This document shows, in pieces, positions 53,270 through 63,500 of a DNA stretch of 64,000 nt (positions are counted from its first letter, which is position 1; each line of letters starts with the position of its first letter). The DNA comes from Chitinophaga ginsengisegetis (GTDB lineage: Bacteria; Bacteroidota; Bacteroidia; Chitinophagales; Chitinophagaceae), in contig NZ_FUZZ01000004.1 of NCBI RefSeq assembly GCF_900168065.1, forward strand, positions 248,001-312,000, written 5' to 3'. A program made the translations under genes and the position numbers. The notes beneath the pieces are model-generated. The model made no database searches and was not told where the DNA came from. It worked only from the letters and a program-made list of their open reading frames with translations.

Positions 53270-56200
53270 TTAAAAACTGAGCGTAACGCCTCCGGTAATT
53301 GTTTTTGCATTTGGATAAGAACCGAAATCTATTCCCTGGCGGATATCACCGTCAGCAGAATTGGCTTCAGGATCTATACCGCTGTAATTGGTGATGGTGA
53401 ACAGGTTGGTAGCGTTCACAAACACTTTGATACCAAGGGCATTTTTCAGTTTTGATTTTGGTATATCGTAAGACAGGCTTACATTTTTAAGACGCAGGAA
53501 ATCTGCTTTTTCCAGGAAGCGGGTACTTTGTGTGAAGTTCCTGTTCGTGGAACTGAATGCAGGGATATCTGATGTTTCGTTCACGCCGGGAATATACCTG
53601 TCTTTAATTTCAGCCAGTGTGGCTTCCCGCGCATCTCCGCCATAGTACATGGCTGCAGCGTTATTATAGTTCAGTTTTTCAAACCCGAAGAGGCCCTGGA
53701 AAAACAGGTTCAATGTAAATGCTTTGTAAGTAACGGTGTTATTCCAGCCGATGGAAGTTTTCGGAATACCTGTACCAATCACGCCATAGTCGTTGGCATC
53801 TATCTTTCCGTCGCTGTTGATATCGAGATACTTTGAATCGCCTGGTTTAGCGCCAAAATCCGCGGCCTTTGCATCGCCTGGTTTCCAGGTGCCCAGGTAA
53901 GTGAGGCCCCAGATAGCGCCCAGCGGCTGTCCCGGCATTACAACAAATTCGGGTTGCTGCGACATACCACCGCCAATTTTGCGGGTATTTGGATCAAAGA
54001 TCATGGTCTTACCAGCGCCGATATATATTACCTTATTTTTGATAAAAGAAACATTCACGGAGCTATTCCAGTTTACGGCGCTTTTATCAATTACGGCAGC
54101 TTCTACGGATAATTCCCAACCTTTATTCTGCACGGTACCAACATTGCGGGTAATGGTGTTATTACCCAGGTAAAGCGGCAACGTTTCGTTCAGCAGCAGG
54201 TCGCGCGTATCTTTTATAAAGTAGTCTGCCGTCAGGTTAATCCTGTTGTTTAAAAATCCAACGTCCAGACCCACATTTTTTTGCTCGGTAGTTTCCCACT
54301 TCAGATCAGGGTTACCAATATTACCCATGACGATACCGGTCAGGAAAGTGGAATTGGTAAAAGATGCCACCCTGTTGGAATAGGCCGAATAAGTAACGTA
54401 AGGATTTACGCCCTGGTTACCTGTAAGTCCCCAGCTGCCACGCAGTTTCACGGTGCTGAGCGCCGGTATTTCCTGCATAAATGGTTCATTTGAAATCACC
54501 CAACCCGCAGACACGGAAGGGAAATAGGCGAACCTGTTATCGCCACGGAACTTGGAAGAACCATCACGACGCAGCGCGGCCGAAACAAGGTATTTATCTT
54601 TATAACCATAGTTAACACGACCTACGAGAGAAAACAAGGCCCATTTGGAATAGCCGGAAGACGGGCCTCCCGCAGTACCCTGTGAGAGGTTATACCACTG
54701 GAAATTTTCGTAAGTAAGATTGGAGGCGCCGGCAGATACATAGTTATAAGTGGACTGCTGGTATTCCATTACTGCGGTTACATCAAGATTATGTACCTCA
54801 TTAAATAACCTGCGGTAGTTTAAGGTGTTTGTATTCTGGAGCGTAATCTCTTTGTTGGACCGGATACTGCTGGTTGCATTGCCTGAGTTGGTGATCTTTC
54901 CGCCGAAACTTTTGTTCTCGTATCCCAGGTAGTTCACACCATACTGCAGGTGGTAGCTCAACCCTGGCAGGATTTCAAAGCGGAAACCTCCTATCATGTT
55001 AGCCAGCATTCTATCAGTTACCGCGAGACGGTCAACAGTTAATGCCACCGGGTTGGAAAAGAGGGAGCCCACCGGGTCGTTGGGTGTGAAGGTACCGTCG
55101 GCTTTTCTTACCGGTACTGTCGGCGACCAGGTGATGGCCTGCGCCAGCGGGCTGCTTGGGCCATCGGCAGGGATGTCTACATTCTGCGCGGTGCTGTAGG
55201 AACCGGTGATGTTAAGCGTGGCAGACACCCTGTCTGAAAGACGCGAGTTGATGTTAGATCTTACCGTATAACGTTTGTAAGAAGAGTTATTGATCACGCC
55301 ATCCTGGTTCAGGTAGTTGCCGGAAATAAAATAACCGGATTTGTCGTTGCCGCCTGCGAGGCTCAATAAATATTCCTGGCTAGGTGCAGCCCTGAAAATT
55401 TCATCCTGCCAGTTGGTACCGCCATTAGCGCGGTAGCCTGCTACCTGCTCGTCTGTAAATGGTTTCGTGGTGCCTACCGCTGTAGCGTGTGCGTTGGCAG
55501 TTTCCGCAAAATCACCGGCATTCAGCAGGTCCAGTTTTTTAATAACGGTAGAAGAAGAAAAGCGGCTGGTAAGATTCACTTTTAAAGCGCCTTTGCTGCC
55601 TTTCTTCGTGGTAACAATAATAACACCATTGGAACCACGGCTACCATAAATAGCGGTGGCAGATGCATCTTTCAACACCTGGATAGATTCAATATCATCC
55701 GGGTTGATGGCAAAAAATTCAGCTCCTACAAAACCATCCACTACGTATATGGGGCCATTGTTGCTGGTAATGGAGTTGGCGCCGCGGATACGGATTCTCA
55801 CAGCACCGCCGGGAGAACCGGCCGCATTGGTTACCTGTACACCCGCTGCCCTGCCCTGTAACACCTGGTCCAGGCGATTTACGGGCTGGTCTTTAAACGA
55901 TGCCGCGGTTACCGTAGTGATAGCGTTGGTGAGTGTTCCTCTTTTTTGTTCTCCATAACCTACTACTACCAGTTCATTCATACTGGAAGCGCTGGACTGG
56001 AGTATAACCGGCAGCTCGCTTTTGGCGCCTACCGGTACTTCCTCTTTATTATAACCAATGGATGAAACAATCAGTATTGCATTTTCGGTTGGTACGGTGA
56101 TGGTGTACTCGCCGTTTTCATTTGTTACCACGCCTCTGCTGGTACCTTTTACCTGCACCGTTACGCCAGGCAGGGGTTCTCCTTTTGCGTTGGTGATACG

Positions 56201-56632
56201 CCCTTTCACTTCCTTGTCTGGCGGTGCGTTTGCGGGTGTCACCGGCGCGCCTTTCCGTTTAATAACAATCACCTTATCTGTGATCGTATAAGTGAGTGGC
56301 TGATCCAGGAAACAGGCGTCCAGCGCTTCCTGCAGGGAAGCGTCTTTCAGTTGCAGGCTAATTTTGCTGATGTGAAGCAGTTGTTCATCGGTATACAAAA
56401 AAGTATAGCCGGTTTGCTTTCTGATCTCTTTAAAGGCCTTGTCCAGGGATATGTTACGTTGCGATAAGGTAACTGTTTGTGAATACCCGGCTGCATGTAC
56501 CTCCAGTAGGGTAATGGTCATCAAAAGCACCGTTAATTTCATAATCAGGAACGTTTTTACTGATAATCGTGGAAATTTTTTGACCCACGCAGGGCTTGGT
56601 TGCCCGCTTTGGGAAAAAAGCGTCAATTGCAT
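53270..56632 (-). CDS. SusC-type TonB-dependent transporter with STN domain (GH16 PUL)
   Basis: 1120 residues from the ATG at 56632 (MQLTLFSQSGQPSPAWVKKF, then a hydrophobic signal stretch). It has an STN domain (ISLDKAFKEIRKQTGYTFLY), a CarboxypepD-like domain (KGRITNAKGEPLPGVTVQVK), plug (ELVVVGYGEQKRGTLTNAIT) with AIYGSRGSNGVIIVTTKKG, and a barrel ending in ITGGVTLSF. A longer frame from 56743 would cross the predicted antisense RNA terminator and is rejected. As in the GH110 PUL, the chosen ATG coincides with an antisense -7 box. The FecR and sigma genes upstream should control this operon. Confidence 0.94.
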   Translation of the reverse strand: MQLTLFSQSGQPSPAWVKKFPRLSVKTFLIMKLTVLLMTITLLEVHAAGYSQTVTLSQRNISLDKAFKEIRKQTGYTFLYTDEQLLHISKISLQLKDASLQEALDACFLDQPLTYTITDKVIVIKRKGAPVTPANAPPDKEVKGRITNAKGEPLPGVTVQVKGTSRGVVTNENGEYTITVPTENAILIVSSIGYNKEEVPVGAKSELPVILQSSASSMNELVVVGYGEQKRGTLTNAITTVTAASFKDQPVNRLDQVLQGRAAGVQVTNAAGSPGGAVRIRIRGANSITSNNGPIYVVDGFVGAEFFAINPDDIESIQVLKDASATAIYGSRGSNGVIIVTTKKGSKGALKVNLTSRFSSSTVIKKLDLLNAGDFAETANAHATAVGTTKPFTDEQVAGYRANGGTNWQDEIFRAAPSQEYLLSLAGGNDKSGYFISGNYLNQDGVINNSSYKRYTVRSNINSRLSDRVSATLNITGSYSTAQNVDIPADGPSSPLAQAITWSPTVPVRKADGTFTPNDPVGSLFSNPVALTVDRLAVTDRMLANMIGGFRFEILPGLSYHLQYGVNYLGYENKSFGGKITNSGNATSSIRSNKEITLQNTNTLNYRRLFNEVHNLDVTAVMEYQQSTYNYVSAGASNLTYENFQWYNLSQGTAGGPSSGYSKWALFSLVGRVNYGYKDKYLVSAALRRDGSSKFRGDNRFAYFPSVSAGWVISNEPFMQEIPALSTVKLRGSWGLTGNQGVNPYVTYSAYSNRVASFTNSTFLTGIVMGNIGNPDLKWETTEQKNVGLDVGFLNNRINLTADYFIKDTRDLLLNETLPLYLGNNTITRNVGTVQNKGWELSVEAAVIDKSAVNWNSSVNVSFIKNKVIYIGAGKTMIFDPNTRKIGGGMSQQPEFVVMPGQPLGAIWGLTYLGTWKPGDAKAADFGAKPGDSKYLDINSDGKIDANDYGVIGTGIPKTSIGWNNTVTYKAFTLNLFFQGLFGFEKLNYNNAAAMYYGGDAREATLAEIKDRYIPGVNETSDIPAFSSTNRNFTQSTRFLEKADFLRLKNVSLSYDIPKSKLKNALGIKVFVNATNLFTITNYSGIDPEANSADGDIRQGIDFGSYPNAKTITGGVTLSF

Positions 56633-56639
56633 ACATTTG
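56608..56639 (+). promoter_or_regulatory. antisense promoter at the SusC start codon (GH16 PUL)
   Basis: TTTG (56608-56611) and TACATTTG (56632-56639) fit the Bacteroidota consensus exactly, with 20 bp between them. It points to the anti-sigma gene and overlaps the SusC ATG. The string CATACATTTG is identical to that at 45535-45544 in the other sigma-controlled PUL. Confidence 0.75.
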
Positions 56640-56645
56640 TGTAGT

Positions 56646-56732
56646 TTGGGTTGATAATGATAATTGTCGAAAGCGATTTTAATTACAGGCCCGGATCTAA
56701 CCGGGGGCGCAGCGAACGCTCCCGGTTTTTTT
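56646..56732 (+). ncRNA. predicted DonS-like antisense RNA of the GH16 PUL
   Basis: An RNA of about 85-90 nt is predicted from the promoter at 56608-56639 to an intrinsic terminator: AACCGGGGGCG (56699-56709) pairs with CGCTCCCGGTT (56717-56727; one G-T wobble), followed by seven T (56726-56732). It is complementary to the SusC mRNA leader. The strand of the T run argues against it being a terminator for the minus-strand anti-sigma gene. It has the same promoter string, length class and terminator type as the RNA at 45551-45631. Confidence 0.65.
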
Positions 56733-56770
56733 GGGCACTTCAAAAACTGGTAATGGAATAAACATTAAGG

Positions 56771-56790
56771 ACTCATAACGTCAATGTTTT
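56771..56790 (-). promoter_or_regulatory. shared motif upstream of SusC (GH16 PUL), candidate ECF promoter element
   Basis: On the minus strand AAAACATTGACGTTATGAGT lies about 140 bp upstream of the SusC start, just after the anti-sigma gene. The GH110 PUL has AAAACATTAGTTATGAA in the same relative place. Confidence 0.4.
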
Positions 56791-56810
56791 TTGTAACGTG
56801 GAAAAAGGAT

Positions 56811-58031
56811 TCAGGGCGATACAATCAGTTGTTTTCCCTTTATTTCAAAATGTACTTCACCGGTTAGTTCCATCATTTTCAACACCTGCGATACCGGCAC
56901 ATTCCGAGGGATGATACCCCTGAAGTGGGCAGATACGGGCGCTTTGTATATTACCTCCACATCATACCAGCGTGCTATCAAACGCATGGCCGAAGCGATG
57001 TCGTTGCCTTCCAGCTGGATAAATCCATTTTTCCAGGCCACTGCTTCTTCTGTATTCACACTTGCGGGGGCAGATAAGGTGCTGTTGCTTTTATTCAGCG
57101 CAATACCTTCGCCCGGCTGCAGGCGTTTACTGTTGCCATTGCTGCTTACGCGTACGGCGCCTTCCAGCAGCGTGGTTTTAATCTGCTGTTCATTGTCGTA
57201 TGCCATCACGTTGAAATGAGTGCCCAGCACGGCGATTTCGAGGCTGTCCTTTCCATTATCTGTACGGGTGGGCACCATTACCCGGAAGGGTTGGTGGGCA
57301 TTGGCGGCTACTTCAAAATAGGCTTCCCCGTTCAGCTCCACCTGCCTGTTGCGGCCGTTAAAGGAAACGGGATATTTTAAAGTGCTCTCGGCATTCAGCC
57401 ATACGTGGGTGCCGTCCGGCAGCGTTACCTGGAACTGGCCGCCACGCGGGGTGCGCAGCGTATTATATTGCATGGTCAAAGCATCATGTGATGCCCCGTT
57501 ATAGGTATAGGTGAGCTGGCCTGCGCCCTGCCGGGAAATTTTTGTATTGCCCTGTTGCGCCAATGTGCCGTTGATGGCGCTATCCAGCGGTACCTGGGTG
57601 CCATCTGCCAGTATAAGCACCGCTTTGTTGCTACCGGGCGCCACATCGTTGGCCGGTTTGGGTGTAACGGTTGCCAGTGGCACGGGAGCCGGCTTTTGCA
57701 TCAACCGGTACGCGCCGCCTGCCAACAGCAACACACCGGATACAACGGCCGCTGCCAGCCATGCGCGCCGGTATTGCGGACGCATAGGTACCACCCTTTC
57801 TACGGGGCGGTCGGCGGCCAGTATATTAGCGGCCACCTGGTTCCAGTAAGTTTCGTCGTAATCCGCTGCTTCGCCGGGAAGTTCCTTTCGCAGCAGCATC
57901 TCCGCCAGTTGGGCGGTATGTCCGGTATCATCAGCCTGGATCAGGTCTGATAATTCCTGGAGCTCGTCGGCAGTAGCAGTATGGCTTACAGCCTGCTGCA
58001 GGAGGTATGCTAAACGGTCTTGTATCGACAA
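56811..58031 (-). CDS. FecR-type anti-sigma factor (GH16 PUL)
   Basis: 406 residues. N-terminal sigma-binding part (about 1-85), one TM helix (AWLAAAVVSGVLLLAGGAYR, about 89-108), periplasmic FecR domain (LRTPRGGQFQVTLPDGTHVW) and DUF4974-type C-terminus (MRLIARWYDVEVIYKAPVSA ... VHFEIKGKQLIVSP). It lies between the sigma gene (114 bp upstream) and SusC and should be the partner of the STN domain of that SusC. Confidence 0.93.
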   Translation of the reverse strand: MSIQDRLAYLLQQAVSHTATADELQELSDLIQADDTGHTAQLAEMLLRKELPGEAADYDETYWNQVAANILAADRPVERVVPMRPQYRRAWLAAAVVSGVLLLAGGAYRLMQKPAPVPLATVTPKPANDVAPGSNKAVLILADGTQVPLDSAINGTLAQQGNTKISRQGAGQLTYTYNGASHDALTMQYNTLRTPRGGQFQVTLPDGTHVWLNAESTLKYPVSFNGRNRQVELNGEAYFEVAANAHQPFRVMVPTRTDNGKDSLEIAVLGTHFNVMAYDNEQQIKTTLLEGAVRVSSNGNSKRLQPGEGIALNKSNSTLSAPASVNTEEAVAWKNGFIQLEGNDIASAMRLIARWYDVEVIYKAPVSAHFRGIIPRNVPVSQVLKMMELTGEVHFEIKGKQLIVSP

Positions 58032-58145
58032 TTTATGATCGTTTTTGATTGTTAATCAGTGAACGTGGTCGCTTCCTTAAAACGTGGTATTATACATACA
58101 GACGCGCAGGTAAATATTTAGGACCTATGGAAAAGAAAAAAAATT

Positions 58146-58742
58146 TTAACGGGTCAGCAACCACACCACCACGGCGGGAAAAAGGTGGCCCGACAACTCC
58201 AGTTGCTTCCGGATAAACTGCAGCGACCTTACCAGGGAGTTCTTAACGGTGTTGGGGGAAATGGACAACTCTCCGGCGATCTCCGGTATTTTAAGCCCCT
58301 TTTCACGGCTTAAGAGATAGATCCGCTTTGCCTGCGGAGGCAGTTGCGCTACTGCTTCGCTTACCTGTTTCATCATGGCGTTGTATACCATTGTTTCTTC
58401 CGTGGAACTGGCCGGCGCATCCGCAGTATAGTCTGATGTAATGGCATCTATGGCCTTGTGATGAACCACCTGTTTACGGAGATAGGAAAACGACAGGTGA
58501 AAAACGATCCGCAGCAGCCAGGAACGGGGATTTTCTATTTCCGGGAGCTTGTCGCGGCTGATCCATAACCGCAAAAATGTTTCCTGGACAATATCATCTG
58601 TCACAGAACCGGTTTTGGTCAGATGTAATATCAGTGGCCGCAGCTCAGGAACATACCGGCGAAAGAGCATGCGGAAAGCGGTTTCATCGCCTTCCGAAAT
58701 CAGTTGGAATAGTTCTTTATCGTTATATAGCTGCGCATGCAT
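58146..58742 (-). CDS. ECF RNA polymerase sigma factor (GH16 PUL)
   Basis: 198 residues with region 2 (ETAFRMLFRRYVPELRPLIL; TDDIVQETFLRLWISRDKLP) and region 4 (VAQLPPQAKRIYLLSREKGL, KIPEIAGELSISPNTVKNSL). It starts with an ATG at 58742 and MHAQLYNDKEL, aligning with FVQLYNEKEL of the other sigma factor. It should direct transcription of the GH16 PUL after release from the FecR protein. It is separated from the SusD gene upstream by a terminator (58816-58844). Confidence 0.92.
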   Translation of the reverse strand: MHAQLYNDKELFQLISEGDETAFRMLFRRYVPELRPLILHLTKTGSVTDDIVQETFLRLWISRDKLPEIENPRSWLLRIVFHLSFSYLRKQVVHHKAIDAITSDYTADAPASSTEETMVYNAMMKQVSEAVAQLPPQAKRIYLLSREKGLKIPEIAGELSISPNTVKNSLVRSLQFIRKQLELSGHLFPAVVVWLLTR

Positions 58743-58815
58743 ATGTACTGCCCCCCGCTAATGTAGGAAAATTTAATTGCGAATTAATATTTTCCTGGAA
58801 GGGATAATATGAAGA

Positions 58816-58844
58816 AGCCCCGGGGAAAAGAATTCCCCGGGGCT
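58816..58844 (-). terminator. hairpin after the third SusC/SusD pair
   Basis: AGCCCCGGGGAA (58816-58827) is a perfect 12 bp complement of 58833-58844, with loop AAGAA. On the minus strand TCTTCATATT follows. It lies 27 bp beyond the SusD stop and separates that operon from the sigma gene. Confidence 0.8.
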
Positions 58845-58870
58845 GTTATCATTCATCTAAATTCACAGTC

Positions 58871-60472
58871 TTATTTCATCCACCAAACTTTTACAGTATT
58901 GGAGTTACCCCCCATCTGGCCGGTTTGTGTCTGATAATTTACAGTATTGTTGATCGATTCCTGTTCCGGGTATTGCAGCCTGTTAAAGTTCACATAAGTA
59001 GCCGGGTTGCCATCACGCGGCGTGCGGCCGGTTCTTCTCCACAAGTTATAAGCGAGCCAGGGCTGACGGAAAAATGATAACCATTCCTGTGCATAGATCT
59101 TATCCAGCTTCTGGGCGTCGGTGCCGGTAAAGGCTACTTTCGGATTAGCCAGGAATGCCGCCATCTGTACCGGCGTAGGACTTGCAGGTGCTACACTCGA
59201 CCAGGCATCATTGGTAACATTGGTATTGTGCGCAATAAAGTACCAGAAGTTCACGGCAGAAGTAATACCTGCGGTGTACTCCGTACCTGCGGTAACCATG
59301 TTCTTCGCTACACCGAGGCCGCGTGCATATGCTTCTGCTTTCAGGAAATGTACTTCGGCAGCTGTCAGAAACAATTCAGGCTGATAATAAATATCTCTTA
59401 CTATATAATAATTAAAGGGAGAAAATTTGCAGTTGTCTTTGTTGGTGAAATCACCATCCCTTTTATCCTGGTAAGGATTGGTATTATCGCTGGCGGTGCT
59501 GCCCGGCTGAAGCGGCGCCCAGGCACCTGCCTGGTTGGTTTCAAAGAACAACACTGCCCGCGGATCAAAGATCTGTGCCGTGCTTGTACCATCCGCCATC
59601 AGGTTCCAGCAGGTAGTGCTTAAGCGTACAAATTTATGCGAGGTAAAAGACCAGAAGCGGCTGTCGTTGAGTACATAGCCACCAAGTTTGCCAGGCCACA
59701 TGCCGGCGTCTTCTCCTTCGCCGATCAGCGGAATCCCACTCAGGGCGTATTGCAGGTAAGGCGTGGCGGTAGCCGCATCCTTTTCTACTATCTGCATGGC
59801 ATAACGCAGCAGCAGGGAGTTCCCAAACTTCTGCCACATGCTGATGTTATTGGCAAATAATGTTTCAGAAGCACCCAGCGACTGGTAAGCCTTTCCGCCC
59901 GGTGTAGTGGCAGCAGTGGTAAGATGCTGTGACGCCCATTTCAGTTGTTCCAGCAGGCTTTTATAGATACTTTCCTGTGAATCGTACTTTGGACGGTAAT
60001 TAGCGGTGTTATAAGTATACGCAAGCCCTGCCTCTGAATAAGGAATATCCCCGAACTGATCGGTGATGCGCAAGGTTTTATACGCACGTAAAATGTAGGT
60101 GATGGACTGGATATTATCCATTTCCGCTTTATCTCCTGCATAAGCATTAATCTTATCCTGGATCTGGTTCAGATTCTGCAGCGTACCATAGTAATCATTC
60201 CAGATGTCCAGCGCACCATTCTGCACCAGGTAACCGGAGCTACCACTGATAGTAGCCAGCTGCGTAACCGGGTAGTAGTATTCGTTATGAATGGCCGCCT
60301 GCTCCTGCCCTTTCAGGAACAGGGTGCTGATTACCCCGTTTATCATGGGCGGTATGGTAGAAACGGTAGGTAATCCCGGCGTGGTGTTGATATCCTGGAA
60401 ATCTTTGGTACAGGCTCCAAGCATGATGGATGCACCGGCTATATAAAGGAATATTTTCTTTGTGTTCTTCAT
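58871..60472 (-). CDS. SusD-like (SusD_2 type) outer membrane lipoprotein
   Basis: 533 residues, lipobox Cys21 (ASIMLGAC). It has the SusD_2-type opening DINTTPGLPTVSTIPPMING and helices such as ITYILRAYKTLRITDQFGDI, which differ from classical SusD. It pairs with the SusC gene ending 37 bp upstream. No enzyme gene follows, since a terminator and an unrelated sigma gene come next. The pair may serve a peptide, small glycan or nutrient with enzymes encoded elsewhere. Confidence 0.9.
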   Translation of the reverse strand: MKNTKKIFLYIAGASIMLGACTKDFQDINTTPGLPTVSTIPPMINGVISTLFLKGQEQAAIHNEYYYPVTQLATISGSSGYLVQNGALDIWNDYYGTLQNLNQIQDKINAYAGDKAEMDNIQSITYILRAYKTLRITDQFGDIPYSEAGLAYTYNTANYRPKYDSQESIYKSLLEQLKWASQHLTTAATTPGGKAYQSLGASETLFANNISMWQKFGNSLLLRYAMQIVEKDAATATPYLQYALSGIPLIGEGEDAGMWPGKLGGYVLNDSRFWSFTSHKFVRLSTTCWNLMADGTSTAQIFDPRAVLFFETNQAGAWAPLQPGSTASDNTNPYQDKRDGDFTNKDNCKFSPFNYYIVRDIYYQPELFLTAAEVHFLKAEAYARGLGVAKNMVTAGTEYTAGITSAVNFWYFIAHNTNVTNDAWSSVAPASPTPVQMAAFLANPKVAFTGTDAQKLDKIYAQEWLSFFRQPWLAYNLWRRTGRTPRDGNPATYVNFNRLQYPEQESINNTVNYQTQTGQMGGNSNTVKVWWMK

Positions 60473-60509
60473 GTTTTACACATTTTAATCGGTGAGTAGA
60501 TCTGTTCCT

Positions 60510-63500
60510 TTAAAAAGAAACCCTTACCTGGAAACCTAAAGAGCGGAAGCTCGGCATAGACATAAACTCCAGCCCCTGGGCATTGCCTGCACCGTTTACA
60601 CCTTCCGGGTTGATATGATCGGGCAATGAAGTGTAGAGGTAAAAGAGATCCCTTCCTACGAGCGACAGTGAAGCGGCCTGGAATACTTTTGTTTTTCTTA
60701 CAAAGCTCTGTGGCACCTGGTAGTTAACAGCAATCTCTCTCATCTTCACCCAGGTATTTTCCAGCACAGCGCCCCTGTTGATCCAGTCGCTTCCTTTCAC
60801 ACCGGAGCCCAGATCGGTACTGCTCCATACGCCGTAAGGCATGTATTTATAATAGTAATGCACTACGTTATCATTCACTTTTCCATCGGGGAATACACCG
60901 GGCAATACCACGCCCCAGTTGGTTTGTGTGCCATTAGGCGTAGTGTATGGCAACCCGCCGCCATTCCTTTCTTTCAGTGTTTCCGGCGCCTGTCCCTGTT
61001 GCATAATGGTAGCATAGGTACCGGACCAGATGTCGCCGCCGATTTTTGCATCAATGAGCGTGCTTACAGAAATGCCGCCTTTGAACGTAAATGTATTGGT
61101 GATACCACCGGTTAATTTAGGCGTAGCGTTGCCCAAGGGCACCAATCCATCGGTAGCCTGGTACAGGGTACCGTTCATGGCTGTATTGCCGAAAGGATTC
61201 TGTACCATCAGTGGCAGGCCGGTTTTTGGATCGTAGATATAATCATGGCCGTAAATGGTACCAAACTGGTCGCCCACTCTTGCTGAAATAACCGGGCCGT
61301 GTCCGCCGCCATCGTTCCAGGCGCTCGCCATATCTACGCGGTCAGTACCGTCAGACAACGACAACAATTTATTGTTGCTGTGCGCCAGGTTAAGGGATAC
61401 ATCCCATCCAAATTCTTTCCGGTCAATTACTTTAGCACGCAGGATCAGTTCCATACCTGAATTTTCAAGCACACCGGTATTCACCACAATCGTGCTTACC
61501 CCGGAGCTTATAGGCAGTGGAGAGCTGAGGATCTGGTTCCTGGACTTTCCTTTATAATACCTGAAATCAGCATTCAAACGGTTATGGAGAAAGCCTAACA
61601 CAACGCCGAAATCAGCGGTGGTGTTAATGGCTGGTTTGAAGTCTTTCGCCGGCAGTGAGCTTGGCAGCAGGTTAGCCGCCTGGCCTGCGAATGTTAAGCT
61701 GGAATAATTATAGTTAACCTGGTAAGGAGCAGGATCTACTGCTGCCTGCGCCCACGCTACCCTTATTTTACCAAAGCTGAGGATAGCCGGATCTGTCTTC
61801 AGCAGATCAGAAAATACAAAGCTACCTGCAAAAGACGGGAAGAAGTAAGACCACTGATCTTTAGGCAAGGCGGATGACCAGTCGTTACGACCGGTTACAT
61901 CCAGGTAAAGATAATTCTTGTACGACAGGTTAATGAAACTGTATACAGAATTCATGCGTTTACGCAGCTGGCTTTCTGTTACCGGGTGCGGGTTGCCGAG
62001 ATAAGTACCTGTGTTCAGTGAATATACATTGGGGATTGCCCAGTTATCGTTGTAATTAAACATGCCGTACATGTCGCGCTGGTAAATGGTTCCACCCAGT
62101 GAGAACTTTGCGTTAAGCACACCGTTCAGCAGGTTTTCTTTATGCAGCGTTCCGATGAAATCCATGTTGGAAGCGTTGTCCTGCTCTGTACCATGACCAT
62201 AATATCCTTTGGTGATGCCTATAACATCCGTAGGTTTGTTTTTGATGGTCAGCTCATTGGTGTTATTATCCAGTCCTCCGCGGAAAACAAAATCCAGGAA
62301 GTCGGTGGCTTCATAATTCAGCTGTACGCCGGCCAGTAATTTACGCCTGTTCTGAACCGTATTATTTTCAAAGATATTCCACACGGTATAGCCGCCATTT
62401 CCCACCCACGGGAAACCGGAAAGGGTGTTCTGTGAGCCGTCTTCATTTTTATAGATGCCGATATCTTCGCCACGGTAGTTCCTGCCGGCATTGTATACCA
62501 GGCGTTTCATCCAGGAATTGGCATCGTCGTTACCCAGTTGCGGAGGGTTATGATATTGATTAACGATGTAGGAGGAAGTAACCTGCACATTTACTCTTTT
62601 TGTGAGCTTCATGTTGGCGCCGAGGTTGAAGGTATTGCGGTAGTAATCACTGTTTGGCAATACTGCTTCATTATCCAGGCGGGAATAGGATGCCCGGATA
62701 GATCCCCATTCGTTACCGCCGGAGAGGGATACGTTATGTGTTGACTGTGTACCATTACGGAACAGCAGTTTAATATTATCGGGTTGCGGTACATCTGCCT
62801 GTTGGGAACCATCCCACCAGGTGACCATTTTGCCATCCATTTTCGGGCCCCAGGAAAGGCCTGAACCGGCCCATCCCACCTGGTTCCAGGTATTTACGCC
62901 AAAAGGACCGGAGCCTGTTTTAGGGTCCACAAACATGCCGCTCCAGTTTTCTGTTAACTTCGGATTGCCGTTGGCATCTGTTAAATATTGCGGCGGATCT
63001 AACGATACCATACCTCCTGCGCCATATTCATTCTGCAACTGGAGGAAACGGTATGGGTCAATATTTTTATAGCCATAGGTATAGTCCACACCCAAACCGT
63101 TGCGTTTTGCGCCTTTCTTAGTGGTGATCAGGATAACGCCGTTAGCGCCTTTACCACCATACAAAGCGGCGGCGGTGGGGCCTTTCAGCACGCTGATGGT
63201 TTCAATATCTTCGGGATTGATCATGTTGATAGGGCTACCGAAATCTTTCGGAGAACTGGTGCTGGCAGCGTTTGCGTTGTTGCCGGCGTACATGGCGCTA
63301 CCGGTAGGTGCATTACGCACATCGTAAGGCTGCGCAAGGTCATTGGCCATAGGCATACCATCCACAATGATCAGGGGCTGGTTATCGCCCTGGATAGTGT
63401 TGTTACCGCCAATAACGATGCGGGTGGTACCACCGTCCACACCATTCGGACTGGTTACATTCACACCTGCCATTTTTCCGGCCAGTGCATTCACAATATT

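Noticed and set aside
56699..56732. Hairpin considered as terminator of the minus-strand anti-sigma gene
   Set aside because: The T run is on the plus strand; on the minus strand the hairpin is followed by TAGATCC, without T-rich sequence.
56633..56743. N-terminal extension of the GH16-PUL SusC to 56743
   Set aside because: The extra 37 residues have no signal features and would cover the antisense RNA region and its terminator; the ATG at 56632 matches the start found in the other PUL.
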